Below the pieces are notes generated by a model. The model was not told where the DNA came from and searched no databases. It saw only the letters and a program-made list of their open reading frames with translations. A DNA stretch of 64,000 bases from Ochrobactrum quorumnocens (GTDB lineage Bacteria > Pseudomonadota > Alphaproteobacteria > Rhizobiales > Rhizobiaceae). The DNA lies in contig NZ_CP022604.1 of NCBI RefSeq assembly GCF_002278035.1, positions 1,302,001 through 1,366,000 on the forward strand, in the 5' to 3' direction. This document shows, one piece after another, positions 1-16,032 of this stretch. How positions within the stretch are numbered: the first letter of the stretch is position 1; each line of letters starts with the position of its first letter. The translations under genes and the position numbers were made by a program.

Positions 1-22
1 TACTATTTGGCGTAACCGAAGA

Positions 23-2107
<2,085 letters not shown>

Positions 2108-2136
2108 GTTTTTGCTCTTTGAATAGGGTTCGACGA

Positions 2137-2607
2137 TTACCAGCGGTAATGCGAGAATGCGCGGTTGGCTTCAGCCATGCGGTGCGTGTCTTCACGCTTC
2201 TTCACAGCAGAACCACGATTGTTTGCAGCATCAAGCAATTCACCGGAAAGACGATCAATCATTGTGGTTTCGTTACGACCACGAGCTGCATTGATCAGCC
2301 AACGAATGGCAAGCGCCTGGCGGCGTTCTGAACGCACATCGACCGGAACCTGGTAGGTTGCACCACCAACGCGGCGCGAACGGACTTCAACGTGCGGAGC
2401 GACATTGTCGAGCGCCTGATGGAACAGCGCGACCGGCTCTGACTTCGCCTTGGCTTCAATTGCCGAAAGCGCACCGTAAACGATGCTTTCTGCAACCGAC
2501 TTCTTGCCATGAAGCATGACTGCATTCATGAACTTTGTGATCACGAGATCGCCGAACTTTGGATCCGGGTTAATCTCGCGCTTCTCTGCTTTATGGCGTC
2601 TGGACAT
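2137..2607 (-). CDS. rpsG: 30S ribosomal protein S7
   Basis: Primary 16S rRNA-binding protein of the small-subunit head. It is 156 residues, begins [12 protein letters not shown] and ends FSHYRW, as expected for bacterial S7. It lies between rpsL (68 bp upstream) and fusA, the classic str-operon order. In E. coli S7 represses translation of this operon by binding the rpsL-rpsG spacer. The spacer here is short and I cannot show that site. Confidence 0.98.
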   Translation of the reverse strand: MSRRHKAEKREINPDPKFGDLVITKFMNAVMLHGKKSVAESIVYGALSAIEAKAKSEPVALFHQALDNVAPHVEVRSRRVGGATYQVPVDVRSERRQALAIRWLINAARGRNETTMIDRLSGELLDAANNRGSAVKKREDTHRMAEANRAFSHYRW

Positions 2608-2675
2608 TTCGTCTCAACTTTCAATTACATCGGGCTCAACTCGCCATTCTGGCGGCCGGTATCCCCGGAAAATTC

Positions 2676-3047
2676 TTACTTAGGACGCTTTGCACCGTAC
2701 TTGGAACGACGCTGCTTGCGGTTCTTAACACCCTGGGTATCAAGAACGCCGCGGATGATGTGATAACGCACACCCGGCAAATCCTTGACGCGGCCGCCGC
2801 GGATCATAACCACGGAGTGCTCCTGAAGGTTGTGACCTTCACCCGGGATATAACCGATGACTTCAAAGCCATTGGTCAGACGAATCTTGGCAACCTTACG
2901 GAGAGCCGAGTTCGGCTTCTTAGGGGTTGTCGTGTAAACGCGGGTGCAAACGCCGCGCTTCTGTGGGTTTGCCTGCAGAGCAGGAACCTTATTACGCTTC
3001 ACCGGCGCAGTGCGCGGCTTGCGGATCAACTGGTTTACGGTAGGCAT
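2676..3047 (-). CDS. rpsL: 30S ribosomal protein S12
   Basis: Decoding-centre protein of the small subunit, 123 residues. The start [12 protein letters not shown] is chosen because AGAGGAAGG lies four bases upstream of it; a longer in-frame reading would add 30 non-homologous residues. The two streptomycin-resistance hot spots (the lysines in [11 protein letters not shown] and in [13 protein letters not shown]) carry the wild-type residues. It is the first gene of rpsL-rpsG-fusA and has a leader of over 200 nt containing a hairpin. Confidence 0.98.
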   Translation of the reverse strand: MPTVNQLIRKPRTAPVKRNKVPALQANPQKRGVCTRVYTTTPKKPNSALRKVAKIRLTNGFEVIGYIPGEGHNLQEHSVVMIRGGRVKDLPGVRYHIIRGVLDTQGVKNRKQRRSKYGAKRPK

Positions 3048-3120
3048 TGAACCTTCCTCTATAAAAAATCTCGTATCAGCGCCCCATGAGGGCCGTTTCA
3101 CCGGAGTGCTCATGCACAAA

Positions 3121-3156
3121 TTCGGGACCAGCCACACAGTATGTGGCCACCCCGAA
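3121..3156 (-). other. Leader hairpin upstream of rpsL
   Basis: Nested inverted repeat: TTCGGG (3121-3126) pairs with CCCGAA (3151-3156), and GCCACA (3131-3136) pairs with TGTGGC (3142-3147), with an unequal internal loop. It falls in the transcribed leader about 73 nt before the S12 start. No U-run follows on the minus strand, so it is not a simple terminator. A role in leader folding or autoregulation is inference. Confidence 0.5.
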
Positions 3157-3288
3157 CAAAAGCAGAGGAAGCATAGGCTTCATGCGAACGGCAAGTTGCA
3201 TTTCGATCGTAAAACGAACCCTGTTTGAGGCGAACTTCAGAGCGTGTCGCTCCGAAACAGCCAGCCTCACATCGGCTCAGATGGGCTG

Positions 3289-3317
3289 CTGATACGTGTT
3301 TGGAGGCGTTTCGTCAA
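3289..3317 (-). promoter_or_regulatory. Candidate promoter of the str operon
   Basis: On the minus strand TTGACG (3317-3312) is followed after exactly 17 bp by TATCAG (3294-3289), 5/6 and 4/6 matches to the sigma-70-type consensus. It points at rpsL and would give a leader of about 235 nt. No better candidate was seen in the region. Confidence 0.45.
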
Positions 3318-3525
3318 GGGCAGGACATTAAGTTTCTTCACCAAAAGGCCGTATAGCCGCGTTTTGGTACCACCCGGACAGGTTATTGCGCCGTATTCGA
3401 CGTCAATTCGCGATTATTTCGCAGACAAAACTGTCATTTTCGTGTGCCAGCATAGCGCCAGACCCGAACAGCCGCTATTGAAACACATCCGAGTCGAAAC
3501 ACAACAGAATATTAAGGGATTCTCA

Positions 3526-3837
3526 ATGTCATCCACTACCCCGATTGCAGATAACGATTCGCCAATCGTTCATCTGGTCATTGCCGACGTCTGGAACGAA
3601 GGCGAAGAGGAATCTGTAGAAGTACATATTCTACTGAAATCCGACGAAGACGAAGACCTCGTTCAGACGGTCCTCGCGATCCTGGCGGAAGAAGGCTACC
3701 ACGAAGCCGAACTCGTCGAGATGGGCACCATCACCGAAGAGCCTGAAGAAGAGCCTCACAAGAGTGCATGGCACACCGCCCTCACTGGTGAAGTTGCCCT
3801 TATCGAATTTGAAGGCGATGACGAGGAAGAAGAATAA
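3526..3837 (+). CDS. Small acidic protein of unknown function
   Basis: A 103-residue protein starting MSSTTPIADND, with AAGGGA seven bases upstream. It is very acidic: SDEDEDL in the middle, TEEPEEEP later, and a C-terminal tail FEGDDEEEE. The middle part (WNEGEEESVEVHILLKS, then VLAILAEEGYHEAEL) looks like a folded alpha/beta segment. There is no signal peptide or membrane segment. It is the only plus-strand gene between rpsL and rpoC and is bracketed by its own hairpin terminator. I do not recognise the family. The charge would suit an RNA-mimic or a protein-binding factor, but that is speculation. Confidence 0.75.
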   Translation: MSSTTPIADNDSPIVHLVIADVWNEGEEESVEVHILLKSDEDEDLVQTVLAILAEEGYHEAELVEMGTITEEPEEEPHKSAWHTALTGEVALIEFEGDDEEEE

Positions 3838-3848
3838 GAAGTTGAGTA

Positions 3849-3885
3849 AGGGCGGTCTGGAATATTCAGCCCGCCCTCTCCTTTT
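3849..3885 (+). terminator. Terminator after the acidic-protein gene
   Basis: AGGGCGG (3849-3855) pairs with CCGCCCT (3871-3877) across a 15-nt loop, 11 bp after the stop. It is followed by a pyrimidine-rich CTCCTTTTG. The T-run is weak. Confidence 0.5.
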
Positions 3886-3945
3886 GTGGCACGTCTCGTC
3901 AACGCACGAACAACGACTGCACAATCTCGAAAAAACAGCACAAAC

Positions 3946-3980
3946 AAAAAGGCCGCCTCGAAAGGCGGCCTTTTCTTTTT
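3946..3980. terminator. Bidirectional terminator at the 3' end of rpoC
   Basis: GGCCGCC (3951-3957), loop TCGAAA, GGCGGCC (3964-3970), flanked by five A residues on one side and TTTTCTTTTT on the other. It sits 14 bp past the rpoC stop and can also stop leftover plus-strand transcription. Confidence 0.85.
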
Positions 3981-3993
3981 CCTGAACGCTACC

Positions 3994-6900
3994 TTATTCG
4001 GCTGCGTTGTTGGTCATGTCTGTCAGCATCGCATTGGCTGCTGCCGAACCGGTCGACTTGCGGCGCTCGTCGATGATCAGTTCGTCGCGAGCCGTAGCAA
4101 TACGACGGATCTGGTTGGTCATGCCACCAGTACCGGCCGGGATGAGACGACCGACGATAACGTTTTCCTTGAGACCCTGCAGCATGTCCATCTTGCCGGC
4201 AACAGCCGCTTCGGTAAGCACGCGAGTGGTTTCCTGGAACGACGCAGCCGAGATGAACGAAGGAGTCTGCAGCGAAGCCTTGGTAATACCAAGCAGAACC
4301 GGATTACCCGAACCTGGCTTCTTGCCTTCCTCAATCAGACGATCATTGACCTCATCGAGTTCGATGCGATCGACATGATCACCGGTGATGTAACCGGTAT
4401 CGCCCGATTCCGTGATCTCGATCTTCTGGAGCATCTGACGAACAATCACTTCGATGTGCTTGTCGTTGATCAGAACGCCCTGAAGACGATAGACCTCCTG
4501 GATTTCATTAACGAGGTAAGAAGCAAGAGCTTCTACGCCCTTAATGGCCAGAATGTCGTGCGGCGCTGGATTACCGTCGAGGATGTATTCACCCTTTTCG
4601 ATAACGTCACCGTCCTGAAGATGGAACGGCTTGCCCTTAGGAATCAGATACTCAACAGGCTCGATCGTGTCATCGTTTGGCTCGATGATGATGCGGCGCT
4701 TGTTCTTGTAATCGCGACCGAAACGAACGGTACCATCGATCTCTGCGATGACGGCATGGTCCTTCGGACGACGAGCTTCGAACAGTTCCGCAACGCGAGG
4801 CAGACCACCGGTAATATCCTTGGTCTTCGCGCTTTCCATCGGCAGACGAGCGATGACGTCACCAGCGTTAACGTGAGCACCCGGTTCGAACGAAAGGATC
4901 GTTTCTACCGAAAGCAAGAAGCGAGCTTCGCCACCCTTCGACAGCTTTGCGATCTTGCCGCTCTTGTCCTTGATGATCATCGCAGGCTTGAGGTCCGCAC
5001 CACGTGGGGTCGAACGCCAATCGATGATGACGCGCTTCGTGATACCGGTCGACTCGTCCGCCGTTTCCGAAACCGAAAGACCGTCGACGAGATCTTCGAA
5101 CTCGACGTAGCCTTCCACTTCCGTAAGGATTGGACGGGTGTATGGATCCCATTCAGCAATACGCTGACCGCGCTTGACTGCATCACCTTCGTCAATGAAC
5201 AGACGCGAACCGTAGGTTACACGGTGAACGGCACGTTCCTTGCCGGTAGCATCGACGATCAGAACCGCCATGTTACGGCCCATGACCACGAGGTTACCAT
5301 CGGAGTTGCGAACCACGTTACGGTTACGCAGCTTGACGGTGCCTTCATACGAAGCTTCGAGGTACGACGAGTCAACAACCTGAGCAGTACCACCCAAGTG
5401 GAAGGTACGCATGGTCAGCTGAGTGCCAGGCTCCCCGATCGACTGTGCGGCGATAACGCCAACAGCTTCACCCTGGTTGACCGGAGTACCGCGTGCAAGG
5501 TCACGACCATAGCACTTGGCGCAAACGCCGTTGCGGGTTTCACAGGTCAGTGCCGAGCGAATACGGATGGACTGGATACCAGCCTTCTCGATGATTTCGA
5601 CGTCCTTTTCCTCGATCATGCGGCCAGCTTCGACGATAACATCGCCAGTTGCTGGATTGATGATCGGATCAAGTGCCGTACGGCCCAGAACGCGCTGTCC
5701 GATTGGAGCAACGATCTGACCGGCATCGACGATCGGCTGCATGGTGAGACCGATTTCGGCGCCACAATCGACTTCCGAAATAATCGCATCCTGTGCAACG
5801 TCAACGAGACGACGTGTCAGGTATCCCGAGTTAGCGGTCTTCAAAGCGGTATCGGCAAGACCCTTACGGGCACCGTGTGTCGAGTTGAAGTACTCGTTAA
5901 CGGTCAAGCCTTCCTTGAAGTTCGAGATGATCGGTGTTTCGATGATTTCACCCGACGGCTTGGCCATAAGACCACGCATACCGCCAAGCTGACGCATCTG
6001 GTTGACCGAACCACGGGCACCCGAATGCGACATCATGTAGACCGAGTTCATCTGCTTCTGACGTCCGGTCACCGGATCGAATTCAACAGCCTTAATACGG
6101 GCCATCATCTCTTCGGTGATCTTGTCAGTCGCCTTACCCCAGGCATCAACGACCTTGTTGTACTTTTCGCCCTGAGTGATCAAGCCGTCATTGTACTGCT
6201 GTTCGTATTCGGTCGTCAGTGCTTCGGTATCTGCAACGATCTTTGCCTTCGAGTCAGGAATGACCATGTCATCCTTACCGAACGAAATACCGGCGCGACA
6301 TGCATGGGCAAAGCCGAGCTGCATGATGCGATCGCAGAAGATAACCGTCTCTTTCTGACCGCAATGGCGGTAGACGTGGTCGATCATCTTGGAGATGTTC
6401 TTCTTGGTCATCTCCTGATTACAGATGTCGAACGGCACATTGACGTGCTTCGGCAGAAGCTCGCCAGTGATCAAACGGCCAGGCGTGGTGTCGTAAACCT
6501 TGGAAACGACATTGCCTTCCGCATCAACCGTCTTGAAACGGCCTTTGATCTTGGTGTGCAGCGTGACAACCTTGTTCTCAAGCGCATGCTGAAGTTCGCC
6601 CATATCGGCAAACATCATACCTTCGCCGGGTTCTTTCTCTGCCACGATCGACAGATAATAGAGGCCGAGAACCATGTCCTGCGAAGGAACGATGATCGGT
6701 GCGCCGTTTGCAGGATGCAGGATGTTGTTGGTCGACATCATCAGCACGCGTGCTTCAAGCTGAGCTTCAAGCGACAGCGGAACGTGAACAGCCATCTGGT
6801 CACCGTCGAAGTCAGCGTTGAACGCTGTACAGACGAGCGGATGCAGCTGAATGGCCTTGCCTTCGATCAGCGTGGGTTCGAATGCCTGAATACCAAGACG

Positions 6901-8196
6901 GTGCAGCGTAGGCGCACGGTTCAGAAGAACCGGATGCTCACGGATGACTTCGTCGAGGATATCCCAAACTTCCGGACGTTCCTTTTCAACCAGCTTCTTC
7001 GCCTGCTTGACGGTCGAGGAATAACCCTTGGCGTCAAGACGAGCGTAGATGAATGGCTTGAAGAGTTCGAGCGCCATCTTCTTAGGCAGACCGCACTGGT
7101 GCAATTTCAGCTCAGGACCTGTCACGATAACCGAGCGACCTGAATAGTCGACGCGCTTACCAAGAAGGTTCTGACGGAAACGACCCTGCTTACCCTTGAG
7201 CATGTCGGAGAGCGACTTCAGCGGACGCTTGTTAGCACCCGTGATAACGCGGCCACGACGACCGTTGTCGAACAACGCATCAACAGCTTCCTGCAGCATG
7301 CGCTTTTCGTTACGGATAATGATGCCCGGTGCGCGCAGTTCGATCAAACGCTTCAGACGGTTGTTACGGTTAATCACACGACGATACAGATCGTTCAGAT
7401 CCGAAGTCGCAAAACGACCGCCATCCAGTGGAACCAGAGGACGCAGATCCGGTGGGATAACCGGAACGATCTTCATGATCATCCACTCAGGACGATTACC
7501 GGACTCAAGGAAGTTCTCAACGATCTTGAGACGCTTCATCAGCTTCTTCGTCTTCAGTTCTGAAGTCGTTTCAGCCAGATCAACGCGCAGATCCGCTGCG
7601 ATCTTTTCGAGTTCCATCGAAGCCAGAAGCTCGAAAATAGCTTCTGCGCCGATAAGGGCTGTGAACTGATCTTCGCCGAACTCATCGACGGCAATCATGT
7701 ATTCTTCTTCCGACAGAAGCTGATGCTCCTTAAGGGAAGTCAGACCCGGTTCGGTAACAATGTAGTTCTCGAAGTACAGGACGCGCTCAATATCCTTGAG
7801 CGTCATGTCCAGCAGCGTGCCGATACGGCTTGGCAGCGACTTCAGGAACCAGATATGTGCAACCGGTGCGGCCAGTTCGATATGGCCCATGCGCTCACGG
7901 CGAACGCGCGACAACGTGACTTCCACGCCGCACTTTTCGCAGATGATGCCCTTGTATTTCATACGCTTGTACTTGCCGCACAAGCATTCATAATCCTTGA
8001 TCGGGCCAAAGATACGCGCGCAGAAGAGACCATCGCGTTCAGGCTTGAACGTACGATAGTTGATCGTCTCCGGCTTCTTGATCTCGCCGTATGACCAGGA
8101 CAGAATCTTCTCAGGGCTGGCAATCGAGATTCTGATGGAATCGAACGTCTGTGCCGGAGCCTGAGGATTGAAAAGATTCATGACCTCTTGGTTCAT
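3994..8196 (-). CDS. rpoC: DNA-directed RNA polymerase subunit beta'
   Basis: Largest core RNA polymerase subunit, 1400 residues (full length). The N-terminal zinc ribbon is visible as [13 protein letters not shown] then CEKCG near residues 70-90. The catalytic magnesium motif is [12 protein letters not shown]. The second zinc site shows as [16 protein letters not shown]. The start MNQEVMNLF follows AAGGAGAACGGC. It lies 207 bp after rpoB in the same transcription unit and ends at a strong hairpin. Confidence 0.98.
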   Translation of the reverse strand: MNQEVMNLFNPQAPAQTFDSIRISIASPEKILSWSYGEIKKPETINYRTFKPERDGLFCARIFGPIKDYECLCGKYKRMKYKGIICEKCGVEVTLSRVRRERMGHIELAAPVAHIWFLKSLPSRIGTLLDMTLKDIERVLYFENYIVTEPGLTSLKEHQLLSEEEYMIAVDEFGEDQFTALIGAEAIFELLASMELEKIAADLRVDLAETTSELKTKKLMKRLKIVENFLESGNRPEWMIMKIVPVIPPDLRPLVPLDGGRFATSDLNDLYRRVINRNNRLKRLIELRAPGIIIRNEKRMLQEAVDALFDNGRRGRVITGANKRPLKSLSDMLKGKQGRFRQNLLGKRVDYSGRSVIVTGPELKLHQCGLPKKMALELFKPFIYARLDAKGYSSTVKQAKKLVEKERPEVWDILDEVIREHPVLLNRAPTLHRLGIQAFEPTLIEGKAIQLHPLVCTAFNADFDGDQMAVHVPLSLEAQLEARVLMMSTNNILHPANGAPIIVPSQDMVLGLYYLSIVAEKEPGEGMMFADMGELQHALENKVVTLHTKIKGRFKTVDAEGNVVSKVYDTTPGRLITGELLPKHVNVPFDICNQEMTKKNISKMIDHVYRHCGQKETVIFCDRIMQLGFAHACRAGISFGKDDMVIPDSKAKIVADTEALTTEYEQQYNDGLITQGEKYNKVVDAWGKATDKITEEMMARIKAVEFDPVTGRQKQMNSVYMMSHSGARGSVNQMRQLGGMRGLMAKPSGEIIETPIISNFKEGLTVNEYFNSTHGARKGLADTALKTANSGYLTRRLVDVAQDAIISEVDCGAEIGLTMQPIVDAGQIVAPIGQRVLGRTALDPIINPATGDVIVEAGRMIEEKDVEIIEKAGIQSIRIRSALTCETRNGVCAKCYGRDLARGTPVNQGEAVGVIAAQSIGEPGTQLTMRTFHLGGTAQVVDSSYLEASYEGTVKLRNRNVVRNSDGNLVVMGRNMAVLIVDATGKERAVHRVTYGSRLFIDEGDAVKRGQRIAEWDPYTRPILTEVEGYVEFEDLVDGLSVSETADESTGITKRVIIDWRSTPRGADLKPAMIIKDKSGKIAKLSKGGEARFLLSVETILSFEPGAHVNAGDVIARLPMESAKTKDITGGLPRVAELFEARRPKDHAVIAEIDGTVRFGRDYKNKRRIIIEPNDDTIEPVEYLIPKGKPFHLQDGDVIEKGEYILDGNPAPHDILAIKGVEALASYLVNEIQEVYRLQGVLINDKHIEVIVRQMLQKIEITESGDTGYITGDHVDRIELDEVNDRLIEEGKKPGSGNPVLLGITKASLQTPSFISAASFQETTRVLTEAAVAGKMDMLQGLKENVIVGRLIPAGTGGMTNQIRRIATARDELIIDERRKSTGSAAANAMLTDMTNNAAE

Positions 8197-8364
8197 GCCG
8201 TTCTCCTTGAGGGCGATCCGCCGCCCTGTGTGTCGTCGATGACAAGCTGAAAGTCCCTGCCATCTTGAAAAGAATTCGCGGTATTACGCAGTCTGGAACT
8301 GCACATTCCGTTCAGCGTTTCCGTGCGCGAAGCGTCTTTAGCCTTTTGCTGGAAACACCTTACG

Positions 8365-8393
8365 GGCGCGCCACGGCGATACCATGGCGCGCC
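8365..8393. other. GC-rich hairpin in the rpoB-rpoC spacer
   Basis: GGCGCGCCACGG (8365-8376) and CCATGGCGCGCC (8382-8393) form a 12-bp stem with one C/A mismatch and a 5-nt loop, 11 bp past the rpoB stop. The T-run (TTGATGTTTTTT) lies on the plus-strand side, so this is not an obvious minus-strand terminator. It may mark RNA processing or pausing between rpoB and rpoC. Confidence 0.55.
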
Positions 8394-8403
8394 TTGATGT
8401 TTT

Positions 8404-12537
<4,134 letters not shown>

Positions 12538-12618
12538 CGTCGCTCCTCGTTCTATAGCCTTAACGGCTTGCTCACGCCTTGCGGCCTTTATCGTGCGCCG
12601 CCTCACGGCGGTCCTTCT

Positions 12619-12660
12619 AACGGGCTAAACCCGTTTTCTGAAAGCCTGGTCGAGGCCATC
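12619..12660 (-). other. Hairpins in the rpoB leader
   Basis: Upstream of rpoB there is AACGGG (12619-12624) / CCCGTT (12630-12635), with a further imperfect stem around 12635-12662 (TTCTGA / TCAGAA arms). No U-run follows. These probably belong to the rplL-rpoB intercistronic RNA, where partial termination or RNase processing is known in other bacteria. Confidence 0.4.
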
Positions 12661-12792
12661 AGAAAAAGGGTTTAAAAGGATCAGAACGTTGTAGTTAAAA
12701 TCGCTCTGACTATGATTTGCATAAAGAGAACCTATTTCCGCGCTTTTCGTTTCTTTTCATGCATTTACTCCAGATGCAAGCCCGGAGTTAAA

Positions 12793-12817
12793 CTGGCGGA
12801 TGGTTTCCATCCGCCAG
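12793..12817 (-). terminator. Hairpin between rplL and rpoB (attenuator-like)
   Basis: Perfect 11-bp stem: CTGGCGGATGG (12793-12803), 3-nt loop, CCATCCGCCAG (12807-12817). It lies 10 bp past the rplL stop and is followed on the minus strand by only a short TTTAA. That position and the weak U-run fit the partial attenuator that sets the L12:RNA polymerase ratio in other bacteria (inference). Confidence 0.65.
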
Positions 12818-12827
12818 AATAATGAAC

Positions 12828-13199
12828 TTACTTAAGTTCAACCTTAGCGCCAGCTGCTTCGAGCTGTGCCTTGATCTTTTCAGCTTCGTCCTTGGAAGCG
12901 CCTTCCTTGACAGCCTTAGGAGCGGCTTCAACGAGGTCCTTAGCTTCCTTGAGGCCGAGACCGGTGATTGCGCGAACTTCCTTGATCACGTTGATCTTGT
13001 TAGCGCCACCGTCAGCGAGGACAACGTCGAATTCAGTCTTTTCTTCTGCAGCAGCAGCTGGAGCAGCGCCAGCAGCAGCAACTGCTACAGGAGCAGCAGC
13101 AGAAACGCCCCACTTCTCTTCGAGAAGCTTCGAAAGCTCAGCAGCTTCCAGAACTGTCAGAGCCGAAAGGTCGTCAACGATCTTTGCGAGATCAGCCAT
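12828..13199 (-). CDS. rplL: 50S ribosomal protein L7/L12
   Basis: Stalk protein that recruits translational GTPases, 123 residues. Layout: N-terminal dimerisation part ([15 protein letters not shown]), an Ala/Pro-rich flexible hinge at about 33-52, and the C-terminal domain with [19 protein letters not shown]. It lies 51 bp downstream of rplJ. Confidence 0.98.
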   Translation of the reverse strand: MADLAKIVDDLSALTVLEAAELSKLLEEKWGVSAAAPVAVAAAGAAPAAAAEEKTEFDVVLADGGANKINVIKEVRAITGLGLKEAKDLVEAAPKAVKEGASKDEAEKIKAQLEAAGAKVELK

Positions 13200-13250
13200 T
13201 TTGGTATTTCCTTAGTTTAAGGTTTGAACTGTTTGAAATGAGAAACGGCC

Positions 13251-13769
13251 TTAAGCCGCCTCGTTCTTCCGGGCGTGCGCGCCAATAACGCGGGCAATCT
13301 GGCCCGCTGGAGCGCTGGTAAGTACTGCAAGACGCTGAGCCGGGGTTTGGATCATTCCAACCAGCTTTGCGCGCAGTTCGTCGAGCGATGGGAGCGAAGC
13401 AAGCGACTTTACGCCATCGGCGTTAAGTGTCGTTGCACCCATTGAACCACCAAGAATAACGAGCTTGTCGTTAATCTTGGCGAACTCGACGGCTACTTTC
13501 GGAGCGGTAATCGGGTCGTCTGCATAAGCAACGACCGTCTGACCTGTAAACAGATCAGCAATACCTTCCGATTCCGTGCCCTGAAGAGCGATTTTGGCAA
13601 GGCGGTTTTTCGCGACTTTAACGGTGCCACCAGCGTCACGCATTTTGGAACGAAGATCGCTCATCTGCGCAACGGTGAGACCGGTATAGTGGGCCACGAC
13701 GACCGAACCGGACTCTTTGAAAGCGCCGTTCAGCCACGCGACAAATTCGCGCTTTTCCGCTCTATCCAC
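13251..13769 (-). CDS. rplJ: 50S ribosomal protein L10
   Basis: Anchors the L12 dimers to the ribosomal stalk, 172 residues, starting [13 protein letters not shown]. Its C-terminal helix provides the L12-binding segments. It is preceded by nearly 400 bp containing an L10-leader-like RNA fold, the expected site of L10(L12) autoregulation. Confidence 0.97.
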   Translation of the reverse strand: MDRAEKREFVAWLNGAFKESGSVVVAHYTGLTVAQMSDLRSKMRDAGGTVKVAKNRLAKIALQGTESEGIADLFTGQTVVAYADDPITAPKVAVEFAKINDKLVILGGSMGATTLNADGVKSLASLPSLDELRAKLVGMIQTPAQRLAVLTSAPAGQIARVIGAHARKNEAA

Positions 13770-13929
13770 TGTGTCTCTCCAGTAGACAGGACCAACTGGT
13801 CCTGCCGGGTTGCCTTTGCCAGATAAACCTTGCGGCCCATCTGACGTTCGAGGATCCTGTCCCCTTCAGCTTCGCCCGCAAAAGCGGAATTCACTCAAAG
13901 GCAACTACGGTTCAAACCACGCATGCACT

Positions 13930-14015
13930 TTCGTGCGAAACAAGGTTATTCCACGTCTCATGCAGGCCGTATGTTTAAGGACTACCACCCAAAGATGATG
14001 GTCCGCCTGCAATCT
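13930..14015 (-). ncRNA. L10 leader-like regulatory RNA
   Basis: On the minus strand GCAGGC (14010-14005) closes with GCCTGC (13967-13962), enclosing GGAC (14004-14001) with GTCC (13982-13979) and a small inner stem around CCACC. GCCTGCATGAGACG follows. This order matches my knowledge of the ribosomal-protein L10 leader family that sits upstream of rplJ and lets L10-L12 repress translation. A covariance-model search would settle it. Confidence 0.65.
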
Positions 14016-14021
14016 CGGACA

Positions 14022-14065
14022 GGATAACCGGACTTTCGTCCGGCTATCCGGATCTTGCGATCCGG
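14022..14065. other. Overlapping hairpins upstream of the L10 leader
   Basis: GGATAACCGGAC (14022-14033) / GTCCGGCTATCC (14038-14049) around a TTTC loop, and CCGGATC (14048-14054) / GATCCGG (14059-14065) around TTGC. They share two bases, so both cannot be fully formed. On the plus strand the second is followed by AATTTTTG. On the minus strand they lie between rplA and the L10 leader. Confidence 0.5.
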
Positions 14066-14137
14066 AATTTTTGCACTTTCGACTACTTTCGCAGTGCTGG
14101 CGTGCGGCCTATGCACCTTCCCTTTCGGGAAAGCTCA

Positions 14138-14157
14138 GGCTCCGGCGAACCGGAGCC
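14138..14157 (-). terminator. Hairpin after rplA
   Basis: Perfect 8-bp stem GGCTCCGG (14138-14145) / CCGGAGCC (14150-14157) with a tetraloop (UUCG in the minus-strand RNA), 8 bp past the rplA stop. No U-run follows, so it may stabilise the rplKA 3' end rather than terminate. Confidence 0.45.
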
Positions 14158-14165
14158 AAAACAAC

Positions 14166-14867
14166 TTAAGCGACGACCTTAACGGTTGCCGGATCGACCT
14201 TGACGCCAACGCCCATGGTCGAAGAGATCGATACGCGCTTAACGTATTCACCCTTAGCAGCCGAAGGCTTTGCCTTGATAACTGCGTCAGCAAAGGCCTT
14301 GATGTTTTCTTCGAGCTTCTGGCTATCGAAGGAAACCTTGCCGATACCGGCGTGGATGATACCAGCCTTTTCAACGCGGAATTCAACTGCGCCGCCCTTG
14401 GAAGCGGTAACTGCAGCTGCAACGTCGACGGTCACAGTACCAACCTTAGGGTTTGGCATCAGGCCGCGTGGGCCGAGTACCTTACCGAGACGACCAACGA
14501 GTGGCATCATGTCAGGGGTTGCAATGCAACGATCGAATTCGATCTTGCCGCCATTGACGATATCGACCAGTTCTTCTGCACCAACGATGTCGGCGCCAGC
14601 CTTCTTGGCTTCTTCAGCCTTGTCGCCGCGTGCAAAAACAGCAACGCGAACGGTACGGCCGGTGCCGTTTGGAAGGTTGACAACGCCACGAACCATCTGG
14701 TCGGCGTGTCGCGGATCGACGCCGAGGTTCATTGCGATTTCGATGGTTTCGTCGAACTTGGCAACTGCACGTTCCTTAACCAGACCGATTGCATCGGACA
14801 GGTCATAGAGCTTGTTGACGTCAACGCCTTCGCGGATCTTAGCTACACGCTTGGAAATCTTTGCCAT
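14166..14867 (-). CDS. rplA: 50S ribosomal protein L1
   Basis: L1-stalk protein and, in other bacteria, translational repressor of rplK-rplA, 233 residues, starting [14 protein letters not shown]. The motif [17 protein letters not shown] of the L1 family is intact. It begins four bases after the rplK stop, so the two are translationally linked. Confidence 0.98.
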   Translation of the reverse strand: MAKISKRVAKIREGVDVNKLYDLSDAIGLVKERAVAKFDETIEIAMNLGVDPRHADQMVRGVVNLPNGTGRTVRVAVFARGDKAEEAKKAGADIVGAEELVDIVNGGKIEFDRCIATPDMMPLVGRLGKVLGPRGLMPNPKVGTVTVDVAAAVTASKGGAVEFRVEKAGIIHAGIGKVSFDSQKLEENIKAFADAVIKAKPSAAKGEYVKRVSISSTMGVGVKVDPATVKVVA

Positions 14868-14871
14868 GGTC

Positions 14872-15300
14872 TTAGCTCACCACTTCCAGGCCCATCGAAC
14901 GGGCAGAACCTTCGATCATACGCATTGCCGCTTCCACGTCAGATGCGTTCAGATCCTTCATCTTAACAAGAGCAATTTCGCGAACTTTATCACGCGCAAT
15001 TGTGCCTGCCTTTTCCTTGCCAGGCGCCTTTGAGCCCGACTTGAGGTTGGCAGCCTTCTTAAGGAAGTAGGTTACCGGAGGAGTCTTCATCACAAAAGTG
15101 AAAGACTTGTCCTGGTAGTATGTGATCACGACTGGAATCGGCGAACCTTTTTCCAGTTCCTGTGTGGCAGCGTTAAATGCCTTACAGAATTCCATGATGT
15201 TGATGCCGCGCTGACCCAATGCTGGGCCAATCGGAGGCGATGGATTGGCCGCACCTGCTGCTACCTGGAGCTTCAGCTGGCCTGCAATTTTCTTAGCCAT
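14872..15300 (-). CDS. rplK: 50S ribosomal protein L11
   Basis: Binds the 23S GTPase-associated centre and is needed for the stringent response, 142 residues, starting [13 protein letters not shown] with the conserved [19 protein letters not shown]. The leader (15301-15483) is rich in short CCGG stems (for example around 15318-15362), where an L1-binding mimic would be expected, but I cannot define it. Confidence 0.98.
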   Translation of the reverse strand: MAKKIAGQLKLQVAAGAANPSPPIGPALGQRGINIMEFCKAFNAATQELEKGSPIPVVITYYQDKSFTFVMKTPPVTYFLKKAANLKSGSKAPGKEKAGTIARDKVREIALVKMKDLNASDVEAAMRMIEGSARSMGLEVVS

Positions 15301-15483
15301 TGCATTCTGCCTTCATAAAAATACCGGAAACCGGCGTTCTCGATTAATGCCGGAAAACCCGGCTCTCGACTGACGTCAGATAAACTGACTGGCAGTTTGG
15401 TGGTGCGAAATCAGCGACCGGCTAAGCCGCCTATCCTTCCACCTTTTCCACTTTTGACAGCGGACACCCTTGCGGGCAAACAA

Positions 15484-16011
15484 TCAGAGCTTGTCGACCT
15501 GACTGTATTCAAGATCCACAGGCGTAGCACGCCCGAAGATGGAAACTTCAACCTTGAGACGGGCACGCTCATCATCGACTTCCTGAACGATACCGTTGAA
15601 CGAAGCAAACGGACCATCGGAAACGCGAACGTTTTCACCAATCTCAAACGTGATTGATGATTTTGGCCGATCAACACCATCCTGAACCTGGTTCAGAATC
15701 TGATCGACTTCCTTCTGAGAAACTGGAACAGGCTTTGAATCGCCAAGGAAACCAGTCACGCGCGGCGTATTCTTAATCAAAGAAAACACAGCATCAGTCA
15801 GCGTGGCATGTACAAGTACATAACCCGGGAAAAACTTGCGCTCAGCATCGACCTTGCGGCCGCGGCGAACTTCAACAACCTTCTCGGTAGGCACAACGAT
15901 CTGCTCGATCAGGCCGGAAAGACCCTTCTGAGCAGCTTTGATTTCGATGTCCTCGGCCACCTTCTTTTCGAAGTTGGAATAGGCGTGAACGATGTACCAG
16001 CGCGCTGTCAT
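15484..16011 (-). CDS. nusG: Transcription termination/antitermination factor NusG
   Basis: Couples RNA polymerase to Rho and the ribosome. It is 175 residues from MTARWYIVHAYSNFEKK; GGGGAG seven bases upstream decides this start over an ATG five codons earlier. An NGN domain spans about residues 5-110 (RKFFPGYVLVH) and a C-terminal KOW domain about 125-175 (VSDGPFASFNGIVQEVD). It follows secE by 21 bp. Confidence 0.97.
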   Translation of the reverse strand: MTARWYIVHAYSNFEKKVAEDIEIKAAQKGLSGLIEQIVVPTEKVVEVRRGRKVDAERKFFPGYVLVHATLTDAVFSLIKNTPRVTGFLGDSKPVPVSQKEVDQILNQVQDGVDRPKSSITFEIGENVRVSDGPFASFNGIVQEVDDERARLKVEVSIFGRATPVDLEYSQVDKL

Positions 16012-16032
16012 CTCGTAACTCCCCAATCCTGC

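Larger units (their letters stand above)
3048..3525. other. Divergent intergenic region (rpsL leader and upstream of acidic-protein gene)
   Basis: This 478-bp stretch separates the divergent rpsL and acidic-protein genes. It holds the rpsL leader hairpin (3121-3156), a small GCCC/GGGC hairpin near 3083-3092, and a minus-strand promoter candidate (3289-3317). No convincing plus-strand promoter was recognised. Open frames crossing it have no ribosome-binding site or recognisable family. Confidence 0.6.

Noticed and set aside
3289..3317. Plus-strand promoter for the acidic-protein gene in the same spacer
   Set aside because: No -35/-10 pair with acceptable spacing was found; I annotate only the minus-strand candidate.
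3886..7143. A 1085-codon open frame on the plus strand opposite rpoC
   Set aside because: It is antisense to a full-length, highly conserved rpoC frame. It has no family features. Long antisense frames are expected from codon bias here.
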